From NCBI RefSeq assembly GCF_033807575.1, contig NC_084703.1, positions 10,230,001-10,294,000 of the forward strand: a DNA stretch of 64,000 nt, read 5' to 3'. The translations under genes were made by a program, and so were the position numbers. The notes under the pieces are model-generated. The model was given only the letters and a program-made list of their open reading frames with translations. It made no database searches and had not been told where the DNA came from. The stretch is from Cydia pomonella (taxonomy: Eukaryota > Arthropoda > Insecta > Lepidoptera > Tortricidae). Positions 49,201 to 57,111 of the stretch are shown here, one piece after another (within the stretch, counting starts at the first letter, position 1; each line of letters begins with the position of its first letter).

Positions 49201-52200
49201 ATTTTATATCTGTTATCCTTTGGTATGCTTTAGCACTGATTAGTGCATCCCTAAATTAAAAATTAAGCATGTGAACATTAAGTTCATGTTTTAAAAGCCA
49301 ACATTTTTCAAAAGCATACAAAAGGTTATTGATAAATTGTACAATTAGTATTCTTTTATAATGAGTGGATGCATATTGTTGTATGTGTTTTATGTATAGG
49401 TAGGCAGGTGAAAAATATGTACTCTGTTCCAATATATATTAATCTGAGAGCGTGGTGACTGTTTTTCCTGTTAAACTCGGTCTGAGCAGTTTGCTTTAAT
49501 CTCATCAGTTGTTTACAGTAGAGGTCAGAGTAAATCGTTTGCCTCGGGGGAAAACCTCTCAGTGGACGATTTGTTCTAATCCCGCTTTACATTCGCTTCA
49601 CGTAAAACAGGATTTTGAGGCCACTGTGTAGCGAGATTGCCAACTAAAAGCGGACAGGACCATTATGAAATTATAATTATAAATAAATAGGTTTTATGGG
49701 ATAATCGATAACAAGATCAAGAATGGTTCCCATAGTTGACCACCAAACATCGCACTAGGCATTTTGCGGGCACGTTAATTAGTAAGGTTTGCATAAATTT
49801 GCATAATTGTACCGTTGTAAAGTAAGCGGCTAAAAAAATTTGCATTCTCATGTATATCCAAGTTTTTCAAACATAAGCAACGCAAATATTACCATTAAAA
49901 ATTTTTCGGCGCTAACTTCACAACTTAGGGATTCAGTTCCCAATTTACGTAAACAGTACGCACGGAATAATTGTAACAGTTAAATATAGTAAATTTTGCA
50001 TTAGGGTCAATTTTTAAATAAGCATTTTTGCTGTCCCAAGGCAAGTTACTTCAGAAGTTATATATTTTTTAGCAAGTGACAGTAGTAACTAATTGTGGCA
50101 AAGTTACCGTAGGTATATGTTTAAGCACTGCACTCTGGTTCACCTTATTATTTTAAGTCAAAATAGTGTAGTCTTGTAATATATTTGTATTTCAATATGC
50201 ATTGAGGGCTATTAAAACCCTGAAATCGATGAGTGGTAACGTGAGTTGACCGTATTTACTACACCTATTACACAAATGCACCTCTGGTTGATGTTTAAGC
50301 TTTGGTATGATCAATGATAATACGAAAAATGTACAAATTTACATCATAACATAGCTTATTAGAATTTATTTTTTTAAGTATATCTAAATCAGTTGTCAAT
50401 GTACGTAATATTCCGGAATAATGTTTGAGTGTCCGTGTCAGTCCACGCTTGCTTTTACGCCGCATGAAACAGGTTCTCCGAGCGAATGCGCTCGACTCTG
50501 ATGCTACTTTACAGTGCAGAAAAAAATTGCAGTATTTTCGCAAAGTTGCGTTGCGTCGCATATTTGCAGTCTTGAATAAAACCCTTTATCATGTTCGACG
50601 CCGTACGCGTCAACGTCAACCGATCTCGCTCGGAGTTTGTTTCCTAGTGTAGTGGGTTTTGCGACAAACCTTGATATTGTTCTGTTAACAGGAACCTACG
50701 CGTTCCGTCTGCCCGACGACAGCGGCGAGGGCGGCCTGTGGGTGAGCTACGAGGACCCCGACACTGCTGGACAGAAGGCGACATATGTCAAGTAAGTGAA
50801 ATCACAAAACATACGTAAGTTTTGAGAATTACGTAGGTAATGGTAATAAATATACGTCGAAAGATAACTTAGAACCAAAGCCTTGAATAAAAAACGAATC
50901 TGCATTTTTTATAGAGCATGGCTTATACGACCTTTCAAAACCTATTACTAGGAATAATAACCAGTCATCTAGATGGTTTGATTTTAAAAATATCGTAAAG
51001 AAAGTTCAGTCAGAACAACGCCAAAAAAGGCTTTGCACATAGCCATTGCACATTGTAAAAAAAACTTCATAAATTACTGGTTATCTCTATAATGTGGGTA
51101 TGTGCATCTCCACGGTTTTACAGTTCATTTAATATTATCAGGTATATGATATTTAAAACTCTCTAAATTTAATTATCAATCCAAATAACTATTTAGTTAA
51201 ATAACTATTTAGTTTGTTTGGTTAATAGTGCTCTTGAAACGCCTGCGCCTAATTGATGCTAATAGGGTACGATAACAGACCAAAAACCCACCTTGAACCC
51301 TTCAAATTGGAGAAAAGTCTGTGATACAATTGGCAGCCCTAATCGCGCCTTGTGTGTATAGTTAAATAAATAAATAAAATAAAATAAAATAAAATAAAAT
51401 AAAATAAAATAAAATAAAATAAAATAAAATAAAATAAAATAAAATAAAATAAAATAAAATAAAATAAAATAAAATAAAATAAAATAAAATAAAATAAAAT
51501 AAAATAAAATAAAAATAAAATAAAATAAAATAAAATAAAATAAAATAAAATAAAATAAAATAAAATAAAATAAAATAAAAATAAAATTCATTTATTTCGG
51601 ACAATAAGGAATCCATATACCTATACAGCTTATAACTAAATTACAATAATAAAAATTAAAAAAATTGAAAAAAAATAAATTTATTATTAAATCAAATATA
51701 CTACAGCTTTAAAAATAATAAAATTATAAAATTAAATTACAACCATTACAATTAATAAATTGACCATAAAATTACATTAAATAAATATATTATATTACAT
51801 AAGTTAAGCCCAAAAGCACTTACTTAACATTCGTGGTGCCTCTGGCGAAGTAAGCAAGCGTTACTTTTATTTTTTGTTTGTTTACTTTTTGCGTACGCTA
51901 GGGCATAATCTTGCGGGTTGATTTTTATTATATTATTACTGATGCTCGCGTTTATGAAATTCCGCGTTTGTTTATGTAAGGAGTTAGTAACTTATAATAT
52001 GATCAATACAAATGTTTTATTCCCGATATTTGTTATTTTAAATCAGTATTGACGTATTGTTTCAAAGAAAACTATTTCATGTTTGTAGGTCTAAGAACCT
52101 CGGTGGAGTGTCGATCGTGGACCTCTCCATGGACGACTTCCGAGGCCTGTGCACCGGCGACAAGTACCCCATCCTGCGCGCCGCCAAATACCGACTTTAA
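27668..52200 (+). CDS. Idgf: imaginal disc growth factor (GH18 chitinase-like secreted protein)
   Basis: Nine coding exons (27668-27776, 35344-35594, 40646-40778, 42959-43129, 44761-44929, 45916-46046, 46800-46925, 50692-50791, 52089-52200) join in phase to 1302 nt, or 433 aa, the usual IDGF length. All introns are GT-AG. Residues 1-15 form a signal peptide, and the rest is a GH18-type barrel. The chitinase motif FDGxDxDWE reads FDGIDLAWQ at residues 143-151. The middle Asp is Ala and the catalytic Glu is Gln, so no hydrolase activity is expected; loss of this Glu defines IDGFs. Four cysteines (26, 53, 337, 418) suit the two family disulfides, and Asn219-Ser-Ser is an N-glycosylation sequon. 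Known family roles are as secreted haemolymph or cuticle lectin-like growth factors. It most resembles the single-copy lepidopteran IDGF. Introns reach 7.6 kb because of repeats. No promoter motif was identified, and an upstream noncoding exon is possible. Confidence 0.96.
28423..28846. repeat. direct tandem duplication in IDGF intron 1
   Basis: Two AT-rich copies of about 187 bp (28423-28610 and 28661-28846), spaced 238 bp start to start. They share 'tataatttatttcaa', 'cctattaaattt', 'aaaatttaactgcttcc' and 'tatataaaataaacaa'. Noncoding. Confidence 0.75.
29598..29694. repeat. dispersed repeat, second copy of 22550-22692
   Basis: 'agtattttaaaagtaaacct', 'gttcgtatgaatta' and 'ttcgggaacaata' in the same order as at 22550-22692, with an internal deletion. 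Confidence 0.5.
29814..30037 (-). mobile_element. 224-bp MITE with long terminal inverted repeats, copy 2
   Basis: Same tips and same length as 8117-8340, but the asymmetric interior ('tattccggataacttt', 'aagctgttacagaatggta') is reversed. Lies in IDGF intron 1. Confidence 0.85.
30040..31130. other. intron 1 stretch without recognised elements
   Basis: AT-rich; no protein or paired termini seen. Confidence 0.4.
31155..31735 (+). mobile_element. GGTTCCGTA retro-repeat, inverted partner of 33940-34555
   Basis: 'ggaacccttatggtgcgact' and a (GTCT)n run begin it. 'tacaggaaaaatacaatcag' and 'tagtataggtacttctgatc' occur reverse-complemented in 33940-34555. 'tacggaatcctcgg' ends it. A SINE is inserted inside at 31362-31525. 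Confidence 0.6.
31362..31525 (+). mobile_element. SINE-like insertion
   Basis: 'ggtggcaaacaagc', 'cccgtctgatggtaa', 'cctgcaactccagaggag' and 'gcgcgttgccgac' form the body of the dispersed family also at 16084-16230 (minus) and 61185. It is absent from the partner copy near 34150, which shows it inserted after that repeat. Confidence 0.6.
33514..33864. mobile_element. 350-bp MITE with CCGGGTGTTTCCTGTAAC ends
   Basis: Left 'ataccgggtgtttcctgtaa' is the near complement of right 'ttacaggaaacacgcggtat'. A second inner pair, 'ctcctcaaac' and 'gtttgaggag', extends the arms. No coding capacity. Confidence 0.75.
33940..34555 (-). mobile_element. GGTTCCGTA retro-repeat, minus-strand copy
   Basis: Runs from 'gagggttccgtacac' to 'ggaaccctaaaa', with 'gacagacagatggacggaca' as the complement of the GTCT run. 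Partner of 31155-31735, about 2.2 kb away in inverse orientation. Confidence 0.6.
35344..35594 (+). CDS. Idgf: IDGF coding exon 2
   Basis: Encodes residues 37-120, including PLDLDPALSFCTHLVYGYAG (Cys53) and PALKVLLSVGGDADIE, the GH18 barrel strand with conserved SVGG. Acceptor TATCCAG; donor TTTG/GTAAGT, phase 0. The frame stays open upstream to 35088, but the AG acceptor and phase fit place the exon start here. Confidence 0.95.
35675..36100 (+). mobile_element. 426-bp DNA element with TACAGTCAGCAAAACTATT ends
   Basis: Tips TACAGTCAGCAAAACTATT and AATAGTTTTGCTGACTGTA are exact inverted repeats. The first 11 bases equal the tips of the 224-bp MITE family, so the two may share a transposase. 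A diverged relative lies at 19141-19560. Confidence 0.75.
36100..36123. repeat. (ATCAT)n microsatellite
   Basis: About four to five TCATA units directly abutting the right end of the 35675 element. Confidence 0.7.
36471..36542. repeat. 21-bp-arm hairpin
   Basis: GACGGCGTTGTCCCCGTGGTC pairs with GACCACGGGGACAACGTCGTC across a 30-nt GTGG-rich loop, with one mismatch. Probably a fragment of a repetitive element. Confidence 0.6.
36560..37350. other. intron 2 stretch without recognised elements
   Basis: No coding signal, terminal repeats or RNA gene seen. Confidence 0.4.
37361..37454. mobile_element. 94-bp palindromic MITE core
   Basis: 'ttacagtacatatgggg' pairs with 'ccatatgtactgtaa', and inner 'ctactt' and 'aagtag' segments pair too. 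The flank to about 37560 may belong to a larger element. Confidence 0.55.
38676..38805. mobile_element. 130-bp palindromic MITE
   Basis: CAGGGGGCCTACCGCGAAAA at the left pairs with TTTTCCCGGTAGAGGCCCTG at the right. An inner 'tctttctctt' and 'agagagaaaaa' pair extends it. A related one is at 62983-63119. Confidence 0.7.
39055..39205 (+). mobile_element. 3' end of a non-LTR retrotransposon with poly(A)
   Basis: A short 'KARVNRYLIG'-type coding remnant (near 39092-39130) is followed by 'cttaccatcaggtgtgatcg', 'aacgcctgcctatcctcc' and an A14 run. This is the usual 3' layout of moth non-LTR elements. Confidence 0.5.
39316..39480 (-). mobile_element. non-LTR 3' UTR fragment, copy 2
   Basis: Matches 18830-18975 in the order and content of its segments. 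The (TTGTA)n tail is at the left, so the source element lies on the minus strand. Confidence 0.6.
40646..40778 (+). CDS. Idgf: IDGF coding exon 3, with the inactivated GH18 motif
   Basis: Encodes residues 121-165. FDGIDLAWQ replaces the chitinase FDGxDxDWE, removing the proton-donor Glu. Acceptor TTGCAG; donor TGGG/GTACGT, phase 1. Confidence 0.95.
40951..41085 (+). mobile_element. MITE, CGTCACTTTCGCAC family, copy 1
   Basis: Shares 'catggt.c.gtttttat', 'cgtcactttcgcac', 'ttgttag.' and 'cgtgacaggcatggtgaca' with the complement of 60004-60128. Confidence 0.6.
42190..42360 (-). mobile_element. GGTTCCGTA retro-repeat, minus-strand fragment
   Basis: 'gacagacagacggacatgac', 'ataagggttccg' and 'ggctacggaaccct' are the complement of the start of 23132-23850. 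Confidence 0.6.
42693..42786. mobile_element. short palindromic MITE
   Basis: 'cacagtgagcagaagtac' at the left pairs imperfectly with 'agtacttctgctgttgactg' at the right. Confidence 0.5.
42959..43129 (+). CDS. Idgf: IDGF coding exon 4
   Basis: Residues 165-222. Includes KKTFGTTPVDDKEAEHREGF (linker and helix typical of IDGFs) and the sequon at Asn219. Acceptor GTCGCAG; donor TCTA/GTAAGT, phase 1. Confidence 0.95.
43250..44700. other. IDGF intron 4
   Basis: AT-rich, with no recognised element apart from short direct and inverted words. Confidence 0.4.
44761..44929 (+). CDS. Idgf: IDGF coding exon 5
   Basis: Residues 222-278, including DVPAIINLVDIVNLQAFDY and YAPQNRNPLLNADSAVSYW. Acceptor TTCCAG; donor ACTG/GTGAGT, phase 2. 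Confidence 0.95.
45496..45605 (-). mobile_element. tRNA-derived SINE, minus copy of an inverted pair
   Basis: On the minus strand it has an A-box-like GATAGCCGAGCGGTCTAGGC and a B-box-like TGTTCGATTTCAG, followed by 'ctggaggccttgg'. The head resembles a type II (Ser/Leu-like) tRNA. Confidence 0.6.
45606..45765 (+). mobile_element. tRNA-derived SINE, plus copy of an inverted pair
   Basis: B-box GGTTCGATTCT, then 'agctctggacactggacgcc' and 'ttggtcatttttccttcg', matching the minus copy immediately to its left. The A-box region is degenerate. Confidence 0.6.
45916..46046 (+). CDS. Idgf: IDGF coding exon 6
   Basis: Residues 278-322, including HGAASTKIVLGIATYARTWK, the strand with conserved Tyr/Arg, and SGVPPLHADGAGEAG. 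Acceptor CGTCAG; donor CTG/GTGCGT, phase 1. Confidence 0.95.
46549..46761. mobile_element. MITE, GGGGCCCATT family, third copy
   Basis: Left 'ggcccatttctcggacg' and right 'cgttcgagaaatgg', with 'attagtccacgagctgtcaa' shared with 4606-4690. Ends 39 bp before IDGF exon 7, so it overlaps the region where that intron's branch site would be expected. Confidence 0.6.
46800..46925 (+). CDS. Idgf: IDGF coding exon 7
   Basis: Residues 322-364, including SYPEVCAKL (Cys337) and LRKVTDPSKRFG. Acceptor CTTTCAG; donor TTCG/GTAAGT, phase 1. Confidence 0.95.
47092..47217. mobile_element. 126-bp palindromic MITE
   Basis: GGGGGTTTAGCTAAGATGAC at the left pairs with TTATCTTGGTTAGGCCCCC at the right. An inner 'aaacgctata' and 'atagcgttt' pair is also present. 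Confidence 0.7.
48002..48335 (+). mobile_element. GGTTCCGTA retro-repeat fused to a 5S-derived block
   Basis: 'agggttccgtacccaaaggg', a (GTCC)n/(GTCT) run, a 5S rRNA-like block, then 'ggtacggaacccttcc', 'gagtccgactcgctcttgg' and a T run. The layout suits a pol III-derived SINE. Confidence 0.6.
48203..48270 (+). pseudogene. 5S rRNA-derived fragment (SINE3-like head)
   Basis: 'aaccgaagttaagcaacg' holds the 5S internal A-box, and 'cttggatgggtgaccg' the C-box. They are spaced as in 5S rRNA with a small deletion between. Both ends of the 5S gene are missing, so this is a retroposon head or pseudogene, not a functional 5S gene. Confidence 0.75.
48340..50680. other. most of IDGF intron 7
   Basis: AT-rich, with no clear terminal repeats. 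50425-50650 is GC-richer with frames open on both strands, but neither looks like protein. Confidence 0.4.
50692..50791 (+). CDS. Idgf: IDGF coding exon 8
   Basis: Residues 364-397, including TYAFRLPDDSGEGGLWVSYE, the barrel strand carrying the conserved Trp. Acceptor TTAACAG; donor CAA/GTAAGT, phase 2. Confidence 0.95.
51362..51588. repeat. (AAAAT)n pentanucleotide array
   Basis: About 44 nearly perfect AAAAT units with two one-base slips (near 51510 and 51580). It sits between two retroelement-like ends: 'gccctaatcgcgccttg' at the left and 'attcatttatttcggac' at the right. Confidence 0.9.
52089..52200 (+). CDS. Idgf: IDGF terminal coding exon 9
   Basis: Residues 397-433, including LGGVSIVDLSMDDFRGLCTG (Cys418) and the IDGF-type terminus ILRAAKYRL before TAA. 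Acceptor TTTGTAG. Confidence 0.95.
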
Positions 52201-52295
52201 TTTATAACGTAAACTCAAAGTTGTAACTCCCCTACATTGTGTTACAAATGCAATATTTTGCAATATGACTTTTAATTATGTCTTTACCCATCACG

Positions 52296-52301
52296 GAATA
52301 A
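52296..52301 (+). terminator. IDGF polyadenylation signal
   Basis: AATAAA 96 nt after the stop codon. Another A-rich 'ttaataaaaa' lies at about 52500. Confidence 0.6.
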
Positions 52302-53320
52302 AGACATAATGAAAAGTGATTGTAAAAGTTATTGTAATATGACTTTTCATTATTATAATTAAACAATTCAAATGTATTGCATGTCTTGTCTTATGTACTA
52401 TTTTGTAAATCTTTTAAGTTTTTTATGAGCTGTGCTATAATGTTAATAGGTATATAATCACTGACAAAATGACAAATGTAAATTGATTTTACAAGTGTAA
52501 TTAATAAAAATACGTAAGAACATTTAGCGTTTAAATTTAGCCTTCCTATCCCTTATTCAAAGTTGTTTTATTGTTTAACCCGATTCCGAATATATATAAA
52601 TTTGCTTCGGCGGGAAACTACTTAGTCAGGTCATAAGTTCTGTCACAACTTACTGGTTTTGACTTATAAAATGTAAAAGCAAACCTTTAAATAAATAAAA
52701 AGTTTACCTATGATTTGAAAGCTTGTTTTATACTGATCAAAATGTAATAAGCATAATTGTTTTAAAATTTAGATCGCGACTTTATTTACTAATTGTCCAC
52801 TTTGGGATTGACGTTAGACGTGAATATGCGGCTGGATTGTGAGAAATTATACTACACAAAAGGGAGTAAAAATCAGTATTACATTAATAAAATAGCTACA
52901 ATTGTTTATTTTGTATGAACCTACTACATTAGAACGTGTTTTTATCACCAGCATTTAGTTCTCCGACAAGGCTGTAGTAAGTCCAGCTAATAAAACTTAG
53001 GGTACTTCTCAGTAACACCCTTATTTTGGACTGCCTTCCAACGAGTAGGTTTAGTAAAACATGTACAGTTGCAATTGTGGCAGTCTAATACTTATATATC
53101 TAAAGAAAGATAAAACACTCAGATTTTGTTATATGTAATATTCAACCATGTAAAAAAGAAAAATAAATTAAAGAAGGATCAAAATCACCATTAAGAATGA
53201 ATTATAAAAGAAAAGTTTTTAAGTAGTTCTAAGCACGCGTATTCATTGCATGTTTTTTTATAAATTGTTTTCCGAATATTACAAAAAAAATATGCGAAAT
53301 TGAGACAGCAAGTTACGTTA
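52302..53320. other. intergenic stretch after IDGF
   Basis: AT-rich; no gene or element recognised. Confidence 0.4.
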
Positions 53321-53732
53321 AATTATGAATGAATGAATTTTATTTGCGGAATACGGGTTACATAGGGTTGTTAAAAATATATTCTACTTAAACAAGCATG
53401 CAAAAAAAATACCTGTATTTTTGGTGTATTGTTAATGATCCAACAAAATTCAGAGACAGCCTATTTACAAGTTTTATCGAACAACATGAATACTATTACT
53501 ATGTACAATTAACATATTCAAAAATTCACCTAGAGTATAAAAAATTATGTCACTTAACCAGGCATACAAACTTGTTTTAAACTGATAAAGACATAGATTT
53601 TTTATATTTCTTGGAATCTTATTATATATTGCACTAGGTGTCGTTTGTTTCAAGCGAGCTTTACATACGTCGTTGTAGGTTTTAACTTCATAGTTTTTAC
53701 TATAATAATTTTGATTGCAATACAGCTGTTTC

Positions 53733-53734
<2 letters not shown>

Positions 53735-53771
<37 letters not shown>
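53735..53771. repeat. (AT)n microsatellite
   Basis: About 18 AT dinucleotides inside the minus-strand retroelement. Confidence 0.9.
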
Positions 53772-53772
<1 letters not shown>

Positions 53773-54214
53773 CGAAGGCAACGACAAAAGTTTGTGTAGT
53801 CAATGCCGGATTTAGAGGTCTGGAGGCCTCGGGCAATAAAGGAGTGGAGGCCCCCTGGCCCCAAATTTTTCCAAAATTTAAAATGGTAAATTTTCCGAAT
53901 TATCTATTGTGGGGGCCCCTCTTTTGTGTAGTTTAAATATGGGTTTAAACAATTCTAGTGGCTTAAGTGAAAATATAGCTTTAATTTTTTTTTTTGTTTA
54001 ACAAAACCTTTTTGCATATCAGGGAAATTTCCCCATATGTTAAGACCATAGCGGAGTACAGACATAACGTAGCCTTGGTATGCTACTAGGGCTGCCTCAC
54101 GAGATACATATTCTCGTAACTTTCGGAGTGGAAAAAAAAAATCATTTTGTTACATATATTTTCAACATGGACATTAAAGTTACAATATTCATTCAAATGC
54201 ATACCTAGAAACTT

Positions 54215-55477
54215 AGGCAACGTACGAGACAAGCTACAAAGACTCCAAAGGCTCGCATGCGCGGCCACCACTGGCTGCACGAGGTCCACTCCAACTGCAG
54301 CCATGGAGGTCATGTTAAACCTTCCACCGCTGCACCTACACATACAGCAAGAGGCCAGTCTCTCAGCGGTAAGGTTGCGAACCCTTAATATATGGTCTAA
54401 CAGCATAGGAGCTCTCCACACAACATGCCTGGAAAAGGTATATGACGAATTTCCAGTGCTTAGGTCGGGCACGGATCGGATTCACAAACAAGCTATCTTT
54501 GACAAAAGGTACAAAATACAGTTATATGAGGACGACAACCACGAAGGACTCAATCTCCGGGAGCTGAGAATCTTCACTGATGGGTCCAAAACAGACAGCG
54601 GGTCGGGCTCCGGAACCTTCTCAGAAGACCTGAACATGTCAATCACCACACCGCTAGGAGCCCATAACTCGGTATTCCAAGCTGAGTGCATGGGCATCTT
54701 AAACGCGGCGGCTGCCATCATTGCAAGGAAGGTAGTAGGATCCTCCATCCGCATACTCTCCGACAGTAGAGCAGTCTTAATGGCTCTAAATAGCCATATA
54801 ATTACATCCAAACTTATACACGAATGCCACGAACGACTAATGGAGGTATGTCATAATAATAATAAGATCACTTTACAATGGATCAAGGGACACAGTGGAT
54901 CCCGGGGTAACGATGCTGCGGACGAGCTTGCCAGGCAAGGATCGGGTGCGGGGGCGATTGGTCCGGAACCGATTCTTCCGATACCGTTTAGCAAGGTACG
55001 CTCAATGCTGCTGGCACGTACAGGGAAACTACACACAGAACACTGGCTGAATCAGACTGGATGCAGACAGGCAAAAGAAGCCATGCCTGGCATCAACGGA
55101 AAGCTCACAAGGGCGCTCCTTCAACTAGGGAAGGTCCGACTGAGTATGGTAACCAGTGTCATAACAGGTCATGGACTATTTAACAAACATCTTTTCATAA
55201 CAGGTGTCACAGACAGTCCCTTATGCCGAGGATGCATGGAGACAGAAGAAACAGCCTCTCACGTGGTGCTGGAATGCAGCGGAGTGGCCCCATACAGGGC
55301 AAAACATCTCGGATCCCCGAGAGACCTCCCTGAGGTCCTACTCAACATCAAAGGTTTGATAGGATTCCTCGAGGAGTTGGGCTGGCAAGAGTAGCCAACC
55401 CTCCACCCCCCCTTGTCACGCAAAATAGGCGCCAGTTGTCGAGTTGCGGAAAATCGCCCGAACTACAATACAATACA
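54215..55477 (+). mobile_element. nested, 5'-truncated RNase H-bearing non-LTR retrotransposon
   Basis: A plus-strand insertion inside the minus-strand element. ATACCTAGAAACTT occurs on both sides (54201-54214 and 55478-55491) as a target-site duplication. The right end has a short (ACAAT)n tail, which overlaps the ATACC part of the duplication, so 9 bp (TAGAAACTT) is the safe minimum. Confidence 0.85.
54216..55394 (+). CDS. retrotransposon ORF2 C-terminus: RNase H domain and knuckle
   Basis: An uninterrupted 393-codon frame. The RNase H domain carries FTDGSKT (first Asp, near 54578), FQAECMGIL (Glu), RILSDSRAVLMAL (Asp), QWIKGHSG and NDAADELA (last Asp), the complete catalytic DEDD set. About 300 nt later CRGCMETEETASHVVLEC forms a C-x2-C-x7-H-x4-C-type knuckle, then a stop. 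RNase H in ORF2 is known from the I, LOA, R1 and related clades. Endonuclease and RT are missing through 5' truncation, so it cannot move alone. The absence of stops suggests recent insertion. The open frame extends left to 54147, but those residues belong to the host element. Confidence 0.8.
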   Translation, partial: GNVRDKLQRLQRLACAATTGCTRSTPTAAMEVMLNLPPLHLHIQQEASLSAVRLRTLNIWSNSIGALHTTCLEKVYDEFPVLRSGTDRIHKQAIFDKRYKIQLYEDDNHEGLNLRELRIFTDGSKTDSGSGSGTFSEDLNMSITTPLGAHNSVFQAECMGILNAAAAIIARKVVGSSIRILSDSRAVLMALNSHIITSKLIHECHERLMEVCHNNNKITLQWIKGHSGSRGNDAADELARQGSGAGAIGPEPILPIPFSKVRSMLLARTGKLHTEHWLNQTGCRQAKEAMPGINGKLTRALLQLGKVRLSMVTSVITGHGLFNKHLFITGVTDSPLCRGCMETEETASHVVLECSGVAPYRAKHLGSPRDLPEVLLNIKGLIGFLEELGWQE

Positions 55478-56589
55478 ATACCTAGAAACTTTGCGCTGTG
55501 ATCTTTATCAACTTGTTCTGTGTTATAAATGATGTCAAGTTCTTTAGGTTTGCTCTTTCTTGTGAGTTATTGTACATGTTTAGTTTTAATAATATTTATG
55601 GACAGGTTGTAGTTTTCTAGCCATTGTATAGTCTTTTGTAAGGTTTGCTTTATCTCTTGTTCATAGGTCAGAATGTTCTGACCTATGAATAAGGCACGGT
55701 GTTATAATCGATGTGTCGTCAGCGATTAACACTGATGGATATCCTATAATTTTCGGCAAATCATTGATATAAAAGGAAAAGAGCAACGGTCCCAACAACC
55801 TTGAGGTACCCCGAATTTATTTGATTTATAACATGATTTGTAGTTCACTATAGTATTTCCTTCTTCTTAAATTATTTATGTACACTGTGCTATCTTACTT
55901 GGGTAATCCAGCACTGAATATTACCTCTCACGCCGTACAACTCTAATTTATCTAGTAGCCTCTTGGCCAAAATAACTTGACCAGGCCAAATTATTAAATT
56001 ATTTTATTTTAAATATAATTTAATTTTGTTAAATTATATTGTAAGTAATTCAGCATTAAATTGGCTTTCAACCCATATATACAGTGTGGGCCCTGTAACT
56101 AAAGCAAAAAATTAAAATATACACCCTTTAACTAATCAGTAATAACGTCCAAATGGTATTAATTAATTAAAATGAAAAATAAAAAGGGATCTGTACCTAT
56201 TACTTTTTTAAGACTTAAAATCTTTCTGACAAAACTTATGACCTGGCTAAGTATATATAACAACATTGCCGGAAATATTATTTCTGGGCCTGTAGTAATT
56301 AACATTAAATTCCCCACCTTATTTCATGTAACCTACAATAACAAAGTCTTTTTCAAACGTACAGTACGGTGACATTTAATTTCTTTTCATTCACTGACGC
56401 CAATCCTTTTTTACCAAGAATAACTTTAATCCTAATAAGATCCCAATAAGAATAGGACACATAATACATATCTTCGTAGCTTAGAATAAAATAAATATTA
56501 TAGGACATTATTACACAAAAGTCCCACAGTAAGCTCAATAAGGTTTGAGTTGTAGGTACTTAGACAACGACATATATAATATAATATAA

Positions 56590-56690
56590 AAATACTTAAA
56601 TACATAGAAGACATCCATGACTCAGGAAAAAATATCCATGCTCATCACACAAATTTACCAGGATCGAACCCCAGACCATCGACATTTCAA
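56590..56690 (-). mobile_element. tRNA-derived SINE, minus strand
   Basis: On the minus strand: 'ggtctggggttcgatcctgg' with B-box GGTTCGATCC, then 'aatttgtgtgatgagcatgg', 'tcctgagtcatggatg' and 'tatgtatttaagtattt'. Same family as 26505-26650. Confidence 0.7.
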
Positions 56691-56741
56691 TAGACACAAA
56701 TGACCAAAATATATAATATTATGTTATACAAAAAAAAAAAT

Positions 56742-56800
56742 GGGATCAATGCCGAAATCGCGACAGACAATTTTTTTTTTTGCGATTTCGCATTGGTCGC
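56742..56800. repeat. short foldback repeat
   Basis: 'gatcaatgccgaaatcgcga' pairs with 'tgcgatttcgcattggtc' across a T-rich loop. Confidence 0.55.
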
Positions 56801-57111
56801 ATAGCAAGTAACAATGAAATTATTATTGGTTTATAGTCAGGAATGATTAAACGTGTTTTAATTTGGTCGCTTTACGTATGGTCTGTCCCTCACGGGCGCA
56901 CGCGTATGGCACATCTATAGAAAATAGACTATATCTATGCTCTAGTGTCAGTAGTTAGTAAATAAAACTTTTAGATGAATAATATTAACCACGGACAAAC
57001 ATGAACTTACCAGACCCGGAATTTTTTTAAATGTCAACTACGTCAAATAAACGTCATTTAGCAACTGTTAATAATATGGATGACTAGACATATCCAAATT
57101 CGTGTAGTAAA

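Larger units (their letters stand above)
53325..55990 (-). mobile_element. non-LTR retrotransposon (RT to 3' tail), split by a nested element
   Basis: Read on the minus strand from about 55970: KRLLDKLELYGVRG (RT finger/palm), YINDLPKIIGYPSVLIADDT (RT motif with ADD, near 55790-55710). After the nested insertion come KFLGMHLNE and HVENICNKM (near 54205-54135). Then YNKIPRNIKNLCLYQFKTSL and FYTLGEFL (near 53610-53530). The 3' end is 'aaataaaattcattcattca' near 53330-53350, a simple tail. Motif order and ending are Jockey/CR1-like. Stops break the frame and an (AT)n tract interrupts it, so it is dead. Confidence 0.75.

Noticed and set aside
50295..50652. Overlapping frames on both strands before IDGF exon 8
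   Set aside because: Basic, low-complexity translations of a GC-richer intron patch with no homology cue.
51259..51616. Minus-strand frames made of repeated FILFY
   Set aside because: They are translations of the (AAAAT)n array, not protein.
54086..55036. Minus-strand frames opposite the RNase H gene
   Set aside because: Antisense shadows, except the KFLGMHLNE stretch, which belongs to the interrupted host element.
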